In this document: positions 1-8,701 of the stretch, piece after piece | Position numbering within the stretch: position 1 is the first letter of the stretch | Layout of the letters: every line of letters begins with the position of its first letter | Source: Streptomyces sp. cf386 | GTDB lineage: Bacteria > Actinomycetota > Actinomycetes > Streptomycetales > Streptomycetaceae | Direction of reading: 5' to 3' | DNA length: 64,000 nt | Assembly (NCBI RefSeq): GCF_900103585.1 | Contig: NZ_FNHV01000005.1 | Location: 248,001-312,000, forward strand | Translations under genes and position numbers: made by a program | The notes under the pieces: model-generated | Databases searched by the model: none | What the model was told of the DNA's origin: nothing | Seen by the model: only the letters and a program-made list of their open reading frames with translations

Positions 1-340
1 CGGCGACCGGGTGAACCGCGTAGCTGACGTCGATGCCGTGGTCGGTCAGCAGCTTGGCCAGGTCACCGAGTTCGTGCTGGGCCTGGGCGGGAGCCCCGGA
101 TCCCGTCGCCGCGGATGTGCCGTCGCCGGTGCCGAAGCCGCCGATCACCATGTTGGCCATGGAGCGGTTCATGGCGTCGGCCATCAGCTTGGTGAGGATG
201 CCACCCGAGGCGCTGACCAGCATGCCCGCGATGATCAGCGCGGTCTCGTCCAGGACGAAGCCCGCCATCGCGACCGCCGGCCCCGTGAAGGCGTTGAGCA
301 GGGCGATGACCACCGGCATGTCGGCACCACCGATCGGCAC
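1..340 (-). pseudogene. pntB: NAD(P) transhydrogenase subunit beta remnant, cut by the window edge
   Basis: Reading leftward from 340, the translation matches the transition into domain III of PntB: IGGADMPVVIALLNAFTG, then the membrane stretch and ADAMNRS, then GIDVSYAVHPVA at the window edge. PntB is the membrane subunit that couples proton flow to hydride transfer between NADH and NADP+. Two things are broken. The N-terminal membrane helices are absent: upstream of codon 340 the frame runs into non-homologous sequence and a stop at 380-382. In addition, about 30 residues that should hold the NADP-binding GYGxAxAQAQ fingerprint are reduced to GAPAQAQ in frame. I call it a pseudogene; the 3' end lies outside the window. 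Confidence 0.75.
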
Positions 341-473
341 AGCACGGTCTCTCCGTGAACGGGAACGGGCGCCGGAACGTCATGACGGCCCTCCCTCGCT
401 GGAGGCTCTGCTTCTCACTCCCCAGCGTCGTCCGGTCGCCGGGATGACGGGATGGGCCGGATGGACGTGGCAG

Positions 474-489
474 TCGGCCGGACGGCCCA
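474..489. promoter_or_regulatory. OsdR/DosR-like palindromic box
   Basis: TCGGCCGGACGGCCCA is a near-perfect inverted repeat of the form GGCCGNNCGGCC. It lies about 90 bases upstream of the orphan minus-strand ATG at 383. Function is inferred from recurrence of the motif before other genes of the window. Confidence 0.45.
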
Positions 490-725
490 GATCCACGCCT
501 CCGCCTGAAGGGGAAGGGGGTATGCCGGGCCCGCCGACAACGCGGTGCGCGTCCCCAGCACGACCTCCGTCGGCCTGACGCGGGCCCGACACGGGCAGGG
601 TGACCCACCCTGCCCTTCCCGAGGGGCCGCACGAGGCGTTCCATCCGCCGATGTGGCCTCGTGAGCCGGGTCTCAGCCTGACACCGCGGGCCATGACCCG
701 ACAGAACCGAAGGGCCCATACAACA

Positions 726-740
726 AGGCCGATAGGCCCC
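726..740. promoter_or_regulatory. OsdR/DosR-like palindromic box (weak)
   Basis: AGGCCGATAGGCCCC resembles the recurrent GGGCCGNNCGGCCC motif. It sits just past the histidine-kinase stop codon, so it may be fortuitous or belong to the decayed minus-strand gene near 383. Confidence 0.25.
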
Positions 741-755
741 AAACTCCGGCGCTTC

Positions 756-2486
756 CTACCGCTCTTCCGCCGTCAGCGGCACCCGCCACACCAGTGTGCT
801 GCCGCCGCCCTCGGGGGTGATCACGTTCAGCTCACCGCCCAGTTGCCGGCCCCGCTCGGCCATGTTGGCCAGGCCGCTGCGCCGCCCGTCGGCCGGGATG
901 CCGACGCCGTTGTCGGACACCGTCAGCCGCACCTCACGGCCGTCGGTCTCCAGCGCGACCTCGGCGCGGTCGGCATGGGCGTGCCGGCCGACGTTGGTCA
1001 GGGCCTCGGACAGCACGGCCTCCACGTGGTCGGCGACCTCCCGAGGCACATCGGTGTCCAGCAGGCCCTCCATGCGGACGCTGGGCGCGAAGCCCAGCAT
1101 GGGAGCGGCCTCGCCGGCCACGCGGACCACGCGGCCCCGCAGCCCGCTCCCCGAGGCACCGTCGCGGGCACGCAGACCGAAGATCGTCGACCGGATGATC
1201 TTGATGGTCTCATCCAGGTCCTCCACCGCCCGCGCCACGCGCTCCGAGGCCTCCTTGTGCTCGATGAACCGACCGGCGCTCTGCAACGTCATGCCCGTCG
1301 CGAACAGCCGCTGGATCGCGAGGTCGTGCAGATCCCGGGCGATCCGGTCGCGGTCCTGGAGCAGGGCGATCTGCTCCGCGTCCTGGCGGCGCTCGGCCAG
1401 CTCCATCGCGATCGCGGCCTGGGCGGCGAAGCCCCGGAGCGGCACGATCTCCTTCTCGGAGAACGGCGGGCGCCCCACCTCACGCACCAGCAGCACGACA
1501 CCGCGCACGCCGTCGCCCACCCCGATGGGCACGGCCACAGCGGCCCCGAGCCCGTCGAAGCGGGGGGAGGCAGCCGGCACACGCTCGTCGTGGGTGACGT
1601 CCGGGCTGGTGACAGGGGTGGCGGTGGAAAAGGCCTGGCCGATCAGGCTTCCGTTCATGGGCAGCACGAGCCCTTGATGGGCCTCGGCGCCCTGCCCGAC
1701 GGCCAGCTCCACCTCCAGCGCGTCGGTGTCCTCCAGGGGCATGGCGACCACAGCGAGGGCTGCGCCGGTGATCTCCCTGGCGCGTTCGGCGATCAGGCCG
1801 AGGGCCTCGCCGCGCTCACCGCCGGACATCAGGCTGTGGGTGAGTTCGCCGTTGGCCTGCAGCCAGCGTTCCCGCAGCCGGGACTCCTCGTAGAGGCGGG
1901 CGTTGTCGATGGCGACGCCGGCCGCGACGGCCAGCGTCGACAGGACCGACTCGTCCTCCTCGTCGAACTGCACCCCGCCCCGCTTCTCGGTCAGGTACAG
2001 GTTGCCGAAGACCTGGTCGCGCACCCGGATCGGGGCGCCGAGGAACGTGTTCATCGGCGGGTGGTGTGCCGGGAACCCGTACGAGGCGGGATGTTCGGAG
2101 ATCTTCGTCAGCCGCAGCGGCTCGGGGTGGCGGATCAGCTCGCCGAGGATGCCGTGGCCCTCCGGGAAGGGGCCGATGCGGGCGATCTGTTCCTCGGAGA
2201 CGCCGACGGTGTGGAAGGCGGACAGCCGCTTGCCGTCCGGCCCGATCACGCCCAGGGCCGCGTACTCGGCGTCCACCAGCACCGCGGCGGCCTCCACGAT
2301 GCTGTGCAGTGCCTGTTCGAGATCCAGTTCCCGGCCGACCGAGAGCACCGCCTCCAGGAGGCTGTGCACCCGGTCACGTGTGCCGCGAGCCGCGTCGAGG
2401 CGGGCCTGCAGTTCCTCCAGCAGTTCGTCCAGCTTCAGCTGCGGCAGCCGTACGCGGGCCTGACCAGCCTGCTCTTGGCTCTCCAC
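756..2486 (-). CDS. GAF-GAF sensor histidine kinase, DevS/DosT (OsdK) type
   Basis: 576 aa, about the length of mycobacterial DevS (family knowledge). Order: short helix, GAF-A (about 45-195), GAF-B (about 215-360), HisKA_3 dimerisation domain with RDLHDLAIQRLF (phosphoacceptor His387), and HATPase with a SEALTNVGRHA N-box, DNGVGIP and GLANMAERG. In DevS and DosT GAF-A binds haem through a histidine; the HHPPM at 141-145 here aligns with that region, so gas or redox sensing is plausible but inferred. The GTG at 2486 is preferred over an ATG at 2546 because GGAGG lies 7 bases before it and homology begins there. No membrane segments. No partner response regulator is encoded nearby. Confidence 0.9.
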   Translation of the reverse strand: MESQEQAGQARVRLPQLKLDELLEELQARLDAARGTRDRVHSLLEAVLSVGRELDLEQALHSIVEAAAVLVDAEYAALGVIGPDGKRLSAFHTVGVSEEQIARIGPFPEGHGILGELIRHPEPLRLTKISEHPASYGFPAHHPPMNTFLGAPIRVRDQVFGNLYLTEKRGGVQFDEEDESVLSTLAVAAGVAIDNARLYEESRLRERWLQANGELTHSLMSGGERGEALGLIAERAREITGAALAVVAMPLEDTDALEVELAVGQGAEAHQGLVLPMNGSLIGQAFSTATPVTSPDVTHDERVPAASPRFDGLGAAVAVPIGVGDGVRGVVLLVREVGRPPFSEKEIVPLRGFAAQAAIAMELAERRQDAEQIALLQDRDRIARDLHDLAIQRLFATGMTLQSAGRFIEHKEASERVARAVEDLDETIKIIRSTIFGLRARDGASGSGLRGRVVRVAGEAAPMLGFAPSVRMEGLLDTDVPREVADHVEAVLSEALTNVGRHAHADRAEVALETDGREVRLTVSDNGVGIPADGRRSGLANMAERGRQLGGELNVITPEGGGSTLVWRVPLTAEER

Positions 2487-2606
2487 CGGTGCGCCTCCAC
2501 GTCCCCTCGACCCGCCCCACCGCCGACCGTTTCGGTCAACTGCCACGGTAGCGGTCCAGGCAAGGGACTGTACGGAATCAGGCCCGGTGGCCAGGGGGGT
2601 GCCCGG

Positions 2607-3635
2607 TCAGTCGCCTGAGAGCCGGGCGGCAACGTACTCGGTGAGGTCGAGGAGCCGGTTGGTGTAGCCCCACTCGTTGTCGTACCAGCCGAAGACCTTG
2701 ACCAGATCGCCGTGCGCCTGGGTCAGCGGCGCGTCCAGGACGCAGGAGGCAGGGTCGCCCACGATGTCGCGGGAGACGATCGGGGCGTCGGACACGCGCA
2801 GGACGCCCTTCAGCGGCCCGTCAGCGGCCTCCCGGAACGCGGCGTTGACCTCGTCCACGGTGACTGGACGGTCGAGGACCACGCTCAGGTCGGTCAGCGA
2901 GCCGTCCTCGACCGGCACGCGTACGGCGATGCCGTCCAGGGTCCCGGCCAGTTCCGGCAGGACCAGGCCGACGGCGCGGGCGGCTCCGGTGGACGTGGGG
3001 ATGATGTTGACGGCGGCGCTGCGGCCGCGCCGCAGGTCCTTGTGCGGGCCATCGAGGACGACCTGGTCGTTGGTGTAGCCGTGGATGGTGGTCATCAGCC
3101 CCTTGACGATGCCGAAGTGCTGGTCGAGGACCATCACCATGGGCGCCACGCAGTTGGTGGTGCACGAGGCGTTGGAGACCACGTGGTCGTGTTCCGGGTC
3201 GTACGTTCCCTCGTTGACGCCCATCACCACGGTGGCGTCGACGCCCTTGCCCGGCACGGACAGCAGCACCTTGCGCGCCCCCGCCCCGAGGTGCGCTCCG
3301 GCCCGTTCCCGGGTGCGGAAGCGGCCGGTCGACTCGATGACGATGTCCACTCCGAGGACGCCCCACGACAGTGCGGCCGGGTCGCGCTCGGCGGTCACGG
3401 CAATACGGTGGCCGTTCACGGTGATCGAGTCGTCGCCGTGCTCGACGGGGCGGCCGATACGGCCGTACGTCGAGTCGTACGCCAGCAGATGGGCCAGCGC
3501 CGCCGACGAGGTGATGTCGTTGATCGCCACGACCTCCACCGGGGTTCCGGCGGAGGCCTCCGCACGATCCAGTACGCAGCGCAGGTAGTTGCGGCCGATC
3601 CGGCCGAATCCGTTGATGCCCACACGCACGCTCAT
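2607..3635 (-). CDS. gap: Glyceraldehyde-3-phosphate dehydrogenase
   Basis: 342 aa, full length. It catalyses the NAD-dependent phosphorylating oxidation of glyceraldehyde 3-phosphate in glycolysis. The N-terminal GINGFGRIGR is the Rossmann dinucleotide fold; IND at 38-40 fits NAD preference. The catalytic cysteine is Cys158 in SNASCTTNC, with the partner histidine in TIHGYTND. The C-terminal NEWGYTNR is conserved. The ATG at 3635 is preceded by GGGAGGACGAC and starts exactly at the family N-terminus; an upstream extension in the same frame has no homology. With the phosphofructokinase and aldolase downstream it supplies an island-specific set of glycolytic enzymes. Confidence 0.95.
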   Translation of the reverse strand: MSVRVGINGFGRIGRNYLRCVLDRAEASAGTPVEVVAINDITSSAALAHLLAYDSTYGRIGRPVEHGDDSITVNGHRIAVTAERDPAALSWGVLGVDIVIESTGRFRTRERAGAHLGAGARKVLLSVPGKGVDATVVMGVNEGTYDPEHDHVVSNASCTTNCVAPMVMVLDQHFGIVKGLMTTIHGYTNDQVVLDGPHKDLRRGRSAAVNIIPTSTGAARAVGLVLPELAGTLDGIAVRVPVEDGSLTDLSVVLDRPVTVDEVNAAFREAADGPLKGVLRVSDAPIVSRDIVGDPASCVLDAPLTQAHGDLVKVFGWYDNEWGYTNRLLDLTEYVAARLSGD

Positions 3636-3733
3636 GTCCGTCGTCCTCCCGATCGGTGTCCGTGGTGATGTCCGGTGCTGCCAGCCTCCGATCTGCCGAT
3701 CCGTTGCGGGAGGGCCGTACGGGGCCGGGACAC

Positions 3734-3748
3734 GGGACGTCCGGCCCC
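3734..3748. promoter_or_regulatory. OsdR/DosR-like box upstream of gap
   Basis: GGGACGTCCGGCCCC, inside a longer GC-rich inverted repeat from 3721 to 3748, lies about 100 bases before the gap start codon. It combines the GGGAC half of mycobacterial DosR boxes with the GGCCC half common in this window. Confidence 0.45.
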
Positions 3749-3884
3749 AATCCGCCACCGTCGAGCCGCCCTTCAGAGGCCTGCTGCTCGAGCCGCTCCT
3801 CAGTGCGTGTGTCTGAAGCGGCCATGCCCGGCCTTGGTACTGGAACATCGGTACGGCCGTTGGCACTGAGATTCATCACGGGGT

Positions 3885-4365
3885 CTAGCTGCGGGCCTCC
3901 GCGTTCGGCTGAGGCTGGGCCTGGAGGCGTTCGCGCAGGTCGATCTCCTCGGGCGTGAGCGGGTCCTCGGGACGGCGGATGCGGACGGGCTTGGCTCGGA
4001 GCAGCAGACCGCCGTCCGCCGTGGTTGCCCTTGGCCGCCGCGGCGACCTGGCCTTCGAGGGGCTTCTCCCGGATGTAGTTCCGCTCGATCTGCCCGGCGA
4101 CCGCGAGGACGGCGAAGAACATCGCGCCCATGCCGTTGGGGTCGTAGATACCGGTGAGCGGGCCTGTGAGTAGTTCGAGCTGGATGCCCCCGGCCTGGAG
4201 CTCGGCGGACAGCGTCATCAGCTCGGCCGCGTTCCTGGCCAGAGGCTTGAGTTCGTGAACGGTGAAGATGACCGGCGTCTCAGGCGCGCCCTCCTTGAAC
4301 TGATGGGCCAGGGCGAGCGCCTTCTCCAGCTCGGGCCGCACCTTGATGCGGGTGCTGATCTGCTC
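3885..4365 (-). pseudogene. Serine recombinase/resolvase remnant fused to another gene tail
   Basis: From 4365 leftward the translation matches the middle of Streptomyces resolvase-type recombinases (EQISTR, FTVHELKPLARNAAELM, TGIYDPNGMGAMFFA, IERNYIREK), ending at KGNHGGR near 4012. The N-terminal part with the catalytic serine is missing, and the helix-turn-helix DNA-binding part that normally follows NHGGR is gone. At the breakpoint a different frame continues with a coding-like tail (PEDPLTPEEIDLRERL) to a TAG at 3885-3887. This looks like a chimeric scar of a mobile element and an unrelated gene. It cannot be a working recombinase. Confidence 0.7.
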
Positions 4366-4471
4366 GGCAGGCGCTGCCGGCGGGCGCGTCACAGTTCGGG
4401 CAGTCGTAACGTTCCACCGCTTCGGGGGCTCTCGCAGAATTCTCACAGACGATTTGCGAGAGTCCACGGTT

Positions 4472-4485
4472 TCCTGAATTCAGGA
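4472..4485. promoter_or_regulatory. Perfect 14-bp palindrome before the MFS gene
   Basis: TCCTGAATTCAGGA is a perfect inverted repeat lying 84 bases before the proposed ATG of the MFS exporter, in a stretch that is AT-richer than its surroundings. It could be the operator of a TetR-, MarR- or PadR-type repressor. No regulator gene is adjacent, so this is inference. Confidence 0.35.
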
Positions 4486-4569
4486 TTCTGTGCGCACCTG
4501 CATCGTCGCTGACGGATTGATCGCCGCGAGCGGCGGGTCGTGCGGCGTCTCCCCCGAGTGGCTGGGACG

Positions 4570-6195
4570 ATGCCGGTCATGGCACCGGGAACAGGCACTG
4601 CCGAGGGGTCTGCGAAGGCGCGACTCGTCCTGCTGGCTCTGGCGGCCGGTCAGTTCCTCATGGCTCTGGACAGCTCTGTCATGAACGTCTCCATCGCGAC
4701 GGTGGCAGAAGATGTCGGCACGACGGTGGCGGGGATTCAGGGGGCCATCACGGCCTACACCCTGGTGATGGCGATGTTCATGATCCCCGGCGGCAAGGTC
4801 GGGGCACTGATCGGCCGGAAACGCGCGTTCATGATCGGGTGCGTCATCTACGGATGCGGCTCCCTGACCACCGCCCTCGCACCCAACCTTCCCGTGCTGC
4901 TCATCGGCTGGGCGTTCCTGGAGGGCATCGGGGCCGCGCTGATCCTGCCGGCGATCGTGGCGCTCGTGGCGCGCAACTTCCCCACGGAACGCCGTCCCGC
5001 CGCCTACGGGATGGTCGCCGCGGCCGGCGCGATCGCCATCGCGGTCGGCCCGCTCGTCGGCGGTGTCGCGACGACGTACTTCTCCTGGCGCTGGGTCTTC
5101 GCAGGCGAGGTCCTCATGGTAGTGGGCATCCTCCTCCTCGCCCGCCCGATCGCCGACGCAGTGAGCGACGAACGTCCCCGCATCGACCTCATCGGTACGG
5201 TGCTCTCCGCCCTCGGGCTCGGGAGCTTCGTCTACGGCGTGCTCCGCTCCGACGAGTGGGGCTGGTTCCAGCCCAAACCCGACGCGCCCGCCCTGCTCGG
5301 GGTCTCCCTGACGGTGTGGCTGATGCTGCTGGGCACCGGACTCATCTGGCTGTTCCTCCGCTGGGAGGCCCGCCTCGTGAAGCAGCACAAGGAACCGCTC
5401 CTCGACCCCGCCATGCTGCAGAACAAGCAGCTGAACGGGGGGCTGACGATGTTCTTCTTCCAGTACCTCGTCCAGATGGGTGTGTTCTTCCTCGTCCCGC
5501 TCTACCTGTCGGTCGCCCTGGGCCTGTCCGCACTGGAAACCGGCGCCCGCCTCCTGCCGCTCTCGGCGACCCTGCTCGCCGCCGCGGTCCTCATCCCGCG
5601 CTTCCTCCCGGACGTCTCACCCCGACGAGTGGTACGCCTCGGAATCCTCGCGCTGCTCGTCGGTGCGGTGGTCCTGATGGCCGCGCTCGACGCGGACGCC
5701 GGCGCGGAAGTGGTCACGATCCCCATGCTCCTGATCGGGCTCGGGATGGGCGCCCTCGCCTCCCAGCTGGGATCCGTCACCGTCTCCGCGATGCCGGAGG
5801 AACAGAGCGCGGAAGTCGGAGGTGTCCAGAACGCCGTCACCAACCTCGGCGCCTCGATCGGCACCGCACTCGCCGGATCGATCCTGATCGCCTCGCTCAC
5901 GTCGTCCTTCCTGACGAGCGTCGAGCAGGATCCCGCAGTCCCCGCCAGCGTGAAGAGCCAGGCGACCGTCGAACTCCAAAGCGGCGTCCCCTTCCTCTCC
6001 GACGCCCAGCTGCAGAGCGCCCTCGAAGAAGCCGGCGCCAGTGCGGAGCAGACGCAGCGGGTACTGGACGCGAACGCCGCCGCGCGACTCGACGGACTGC
6101 GCGCCGCCCTCGCAATCCTCGCCTTCGCCGCACTCATCGCCCTCTTCTTCACACAGCGCATCCCCACCACCCAACCCGGCTCGACCAAGCCATAA
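4570..6195 (+). CDS. MFS multidrug exporter, DHA2 (14-TMS) family
   Basis: 541 aa from the ATG at 4570; in-frame ATGs at 4540 and 4579 are alternatives because no strong ribosome site decides. The sequence has the DHA2 hallmarks: ALDSSVMNVSIATVAEDV in helix 1, the loop motif GGKVGALIGRKRAF between helices 2 and 3, and about 14 hydrophobic segments, with a longer extracytoplasmic stretch near the C-terminus (about 445-510). Such pumps use the proton gradient to export drugs or dyes. It sits between a recombinase remnant and degraded DNA and lacks the palindrome typical of this island, so it may be an unrelated acquisition. The substrate cannot be told. Confidence 0.85.
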   Translation: MPVMAPGTGTAEGSAKARLVLLALAAGQFLMALDSSVMNVSIATVAEDVGTTVAGIQGAITAYTLVMAMFMIPGGKVGALIGRKRAFMIGCVIYGCGSLTTALAPNLPVLLIGWAFLEGIGAALILPAIVALVARNFPTERRPAAYGMVAAAGAIAIAVGPLVGGVATTYFSWRWVFAGEVLMVVGILLLARPIADAVSDERPRIDLIGTVLSALGLGSFVYGVLRSDEWGWFQPKPDAPALLGVSLTVWLMLLGTGLIWLFLRWEARLVKQHKEPLLDPAMLQNKQLNGGLTMFFFQYLVQMGVFFLVPLYLSVALGLSALETGARLLPLSATLLAAAVLIPRFLPDVSPRRVVRLGILALLVGAVVLMAALDADAGAEVVTIPMLLIGLGMGALASQLGSVTVSAMPEEQSAEVGGVQNAVTNLGASIGTALAGSILIASLTSSFLTSVEQDPAVPASVKSQATVELQSGVPFLSDAQLQSALEEAGASAEQTQRVLDANAAARLDGLRAALAILAFAALIALFFTQRIPTTQPGSTKP

Positions 6196-6336
6196 CGGGC
6201 CGCTGCGTGAACGGGAACCTGGGTCGTCACCGCTGGCAGGTCCTGCTTTCCTGCGCGCGTTCGCTGGTGACGGCAGCACTCCTCGTGGTCGCGTATCCAC
6301 ACCATCACGCTGTCGCCGTGGCCCGGGCTGAGGGCC

Positions 6337-6447
6337 ATGGAGGCCATGGCGATCACCGTGCCGCTCTTCGTCCTACTGTTCGCCGCCGCCTGCTTCCTGC
6401 TGGAACACAGCGCTCCGGACAGCTTCAGCGAACCGCTGTCGCGCACG
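6337..6447 (+). pseudogene. Two-helix potassium channel remnant
   Basis: Thirty-seven codons give a hydrophobic helix (PLFVLLFAAACFLLEH) followed by PDSFSEPLSRT. In Streptomyces ion-channel proteins this is the outer helix and the lead-in to the pore helix and selectivity filter (TDALYFTVTxFATVGFGD). The homology stops exactly at the T, and the pore is missing. No in-frame continuation of the channel was found downstream. Confidence 0.5.
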
Positions 6448-7167
6448 TCAGGACGAAGGTCGAGGCACCCTCGACCGACCAGGGCTGCCCGGCGTCACCG
6501 GCGAGGTGCGGGTCTCCCGGGCCGCGGCCCAGCACGTCGAGCAGCCGTGGTCCGCGGCGGACGAGATCCGGGTGGGCAACACCCAGCCGGTCGCGCATGC
6601 CCGGGGGCGACGGCCCACGCACTCGCCGACCGCCTGCAGGACCGACTGCGCGGCCAGGCCGACCGTGCGACACACCGGGGTGAGGCGAACCGCAGGTCGG
6701 CGACACCGCCGCCGTGGCGTGGCGGGCCGGCGGAGGGGCGGGACGGGCAGGCTCGCCGCACGGAACGGGCCAGCCGGAACAGGCAGGACGGGTAGCCACG
6801 GCCGGGTCGGGAGAACAAGCAGCGCCGCGCGGAGCGGCACGGGACCGAGCCCCGTGCCGCACTGCCGATGTCAGTGCGGCCAGTTGGCGGCTCCGCGTGG
6901 CAGAACTTCCTGCTGGGACGGGGCGGGGCATGCGCACCCCATCGTCCTCGTACCAACCGCCCGAACAGGCCGTCCGGTCGCCGGCGAGGGCCGAACGGCC
7001 CTAGCGTCGACCGCGCCGCCGCGGTTCGAATGATCTGATCGGAAATGAGCCGCACACGAAGCCGCCCCATCCGCCCTCGGCCGCCACAACCCCGCGCCGC
7101 GTGACGGAACCGGTGAGCCGGTCGGAGACATGAAGCAGTGAGAGACGAACAGCTACGGAAGCCCACC
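6448..7167. other. Degraded region without a recognisable gene
   Basis: About 700 bases with open frames on both strands but no recognisable domain, start signal or conserved motif. The only structured element seen is the palindrome at 6987-7002. Confidence 0.4.
6987..7002. promoter_or_regulatory. OsdR/DosR-like palindromic box
   Basis: AGGGCCGAACGGCCCT is a perfect inverted repeat apart from its two central bases. It lies about 165 bases before the PPOX start at 7168 and is one of the best matches to the recurrent motif. Confidence 0.55.
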
Positions 7168-7620
7168 ATGGCCTACGACAACGGCCTGCCGATCGCCCCG
7201 GGACCACGCCGGAGTATCGACCTGACAAGCACCGAAGCGCTGCGGCTCCTGGGCAGCGTGTCCTTCGGGCGGATCGTCTTCACCCAGCACGCTCTGCCGA
7301 CTGTCCGCCCTGTCAACCATGTCCTGGACGAGGGTGACATCGTCATCCGCACCCACGAGGCAGCGGCCCTGACGTCACGGGCCCGGCAGGCGGGCGCACC
7401 GGGGGTCGTGGTGGCGTACGAGGCAGATGCCATCGATCCGGACACGCACATCGGCTGGAGCGTGGTCGTCACCGGCTACGCGCACCTAGTGACCGACGCC
7501 CGCGATCTGGCCCGATACCGGGACATTCTCCACCCCTGGGTGGGCCAGGCCATGGACTACGCGGTCCGAATCCGCCCCGACCTGGTCACCGGAGTCCGGC
7601 TCGCCCCCGTCGAGGCCTGA
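7168..7620 (+). CDS. PPOX-family flavin-binding protein
   Basis: 150 aa. Single split-barrel domain of the pyridoxamine 5'-phosphate oxidase superfamily: LLGSVSFGRIVF, LPTVRPVNHVLD, the AYEADAID strand and HIGWSVVVTGYA. Such small proteins bind FMN or F420 and act as oxidoreductases; several are in mycobacterial DosR regulons. No residues identify the substrate. The ATG at 7168 follows CGGAAG; a GTG at 7138 in the same frame would add ten residues without homology. It faces the broken USP gene, with only 13 bases between their stop codons. Confidence 0.85.
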   Translation: MAYDNGLPIAPGPRRSIDLTSTEALRLLGSVSFGRIVFTQHALPTVRPVNHVLDEGDIVIRTHEAAALTSRARQAGAPGVVVAYEADAIDPDTHIGWSVVVTGYAHLVTDARDLARYRDILHPWVGQAMDYAVRIRPDLVTGVRLAPVEA

Positions 7621-7633
7621 TCCGTCTCTCCGG

Positions 7634-8535
7634 TCAGTCGTGTGGCACCACCGCGACCGGCGCGATCGCGCGTTGAAGCACCTCGTGCGTCACGGGACCG
7701 ATGTGCGGTCGGACCGACGCGTGGCGCCGCCTGCACCCGAGGACGACCAGTGAGACGTCCCGGGAGGCGTCCGCGAGATGCGCGCCCGGCCTGCCGATCA
7801 CGGCCTCCTCCGTCACCTCGACCCCGGGAATCTTCGCCCGCCACGGGCGCAGCGTCTCGGTCGGAATCTCCTCGAGCTCCACGGCCGGCCCGTCCCCCTC
7901 CCTCACCCACGGGGAGGGCGTCGCGCTCCAACCGTGCACGACCCGCAGCCTGGTGGCACGACGCGCGGCCGCGTCGAACCCGAATTCCAGAACCGCCTCA
8001 GTAGAGCGTCCCGGCAGGCGCAGGGCCGAGTACGACATCGCGGTACGGGGTTGCCTCGGATGCCCCCGCGCGTGTCCGCCCGGTACACCCGGTGTTCGTC
8101 CACGACGCCGGCTCCGGCGCGGACGAGGACGATGGGCCCCTCGGCCCGGCCCACCACAGGGAGTGCCACAGAGCCGAAGAGGCGTCCGGCGGCCCGCCCG
8201 AGCCCGCGCGACCCCAGCACCAGCACCTCGACCTCTCGCGCGGCCGCCGACAAGACCGTCGTGGGCTGTCCGGAGAGCTGCTCGGCGGTGATCCTCAGAC
8301 CGGGGTGACGGTACGTCAGGGACACCTCGGCGTCGTGCAGCATGCGGGCGGAGCGGTCGTCTCCCGGGAGGGCCACGGCTTCCGTCGCGAACGGCGCGTA
8401 GGCGTGCGGCTGCTGTTCCCCGGCGTGCACGACACGCAGCGGGACCGCCCGCAGGTGTGCCTCGCGGGCTGCCCAGTCGGCAGCGGCGAGGCTCTCCGGG
8501 GAGCCGTCGAGGCCGACGGTGACGGTACGGGACAT
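7634..8535 (-). pseudogene. Universal stress protein (two domains), frameshifted
   Basis: The N-terminal Usp domain reads from ATG 8535 (MSRTVTVGLDGSPESL ... VLGSRGLGRAAGRLFGSVALPV). The second domain (STEAVLEFGFDAAARR ... HIGPVTHEVLQRAIAPVAVVPHD) is in another frame. Between them, around 8040-8060, the expected linker ATPYRDVVL is found in the third frame. So at least two single-base indels are needed, near 8070-8090 and near 8025 (a GGGCC run where GGCC is expected). Intact relatives in this window are about 275-295 aa. Either the gene is dead, making only a truncated first domain, or the sequence has local errors. Confidence 0.8.
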
Positions 8536-8701
8536 GAGCGGGCCTCCTTCGGTGTGTGAGCCCCACCCCTGTGTCCCGAGCCCTGCGGCAGGAGGAACCA
8601 CAGGTCCCTGAGTGCAGCCGATGGTCCTGTGTGACGGCCGTCCTGACGTGCGTGGACTTGCCTGAAGAGCCGGCGGTCCCGAACGGCAGGGTGTTCGCCG
8701 G

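Larger units (their letters stand above)
341..755. other. Intergenic region with regulator-like palindromes and an orphan start
   Basis: No intact gene is recognised. On the minus strand an ATG at 383 is preceded by a GAGGGAGG-type ribosome binding site and, about 90 bases further up, by a GGCCGGACGGCC palindrome. That is the usual promoter layout of this island, but its reading frame (MTFRRPFPFTERP...) does not match the pntB remnant that follows. It may be the head of a deleted gene joined to the remnant. Confidence 0.4.

Noticed and set aside
600..2618. Long plus-strand open frame of about 670 codons
   Set aside because: It is antisense to the histidine kinase, whose domains and start are clear. 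The product has no recognisable domain and its composition reflects the GC-rich complementary strand.
2821..4467. 548-codon minus-strand frame that would fuse the recombinase remnant to GAPDH sequence
   Set aside because: After the recombinase part it runs through intergenic DNA and then GAPDH in the wrong frame. GAPDH has its own start and ribosome site at 3635.
6425..7033. Several overlapping frames on both strands in the degraded region
   Set aside because: None has a recognisable domain, and they overlap each other without one showing better start signals or codon bias.
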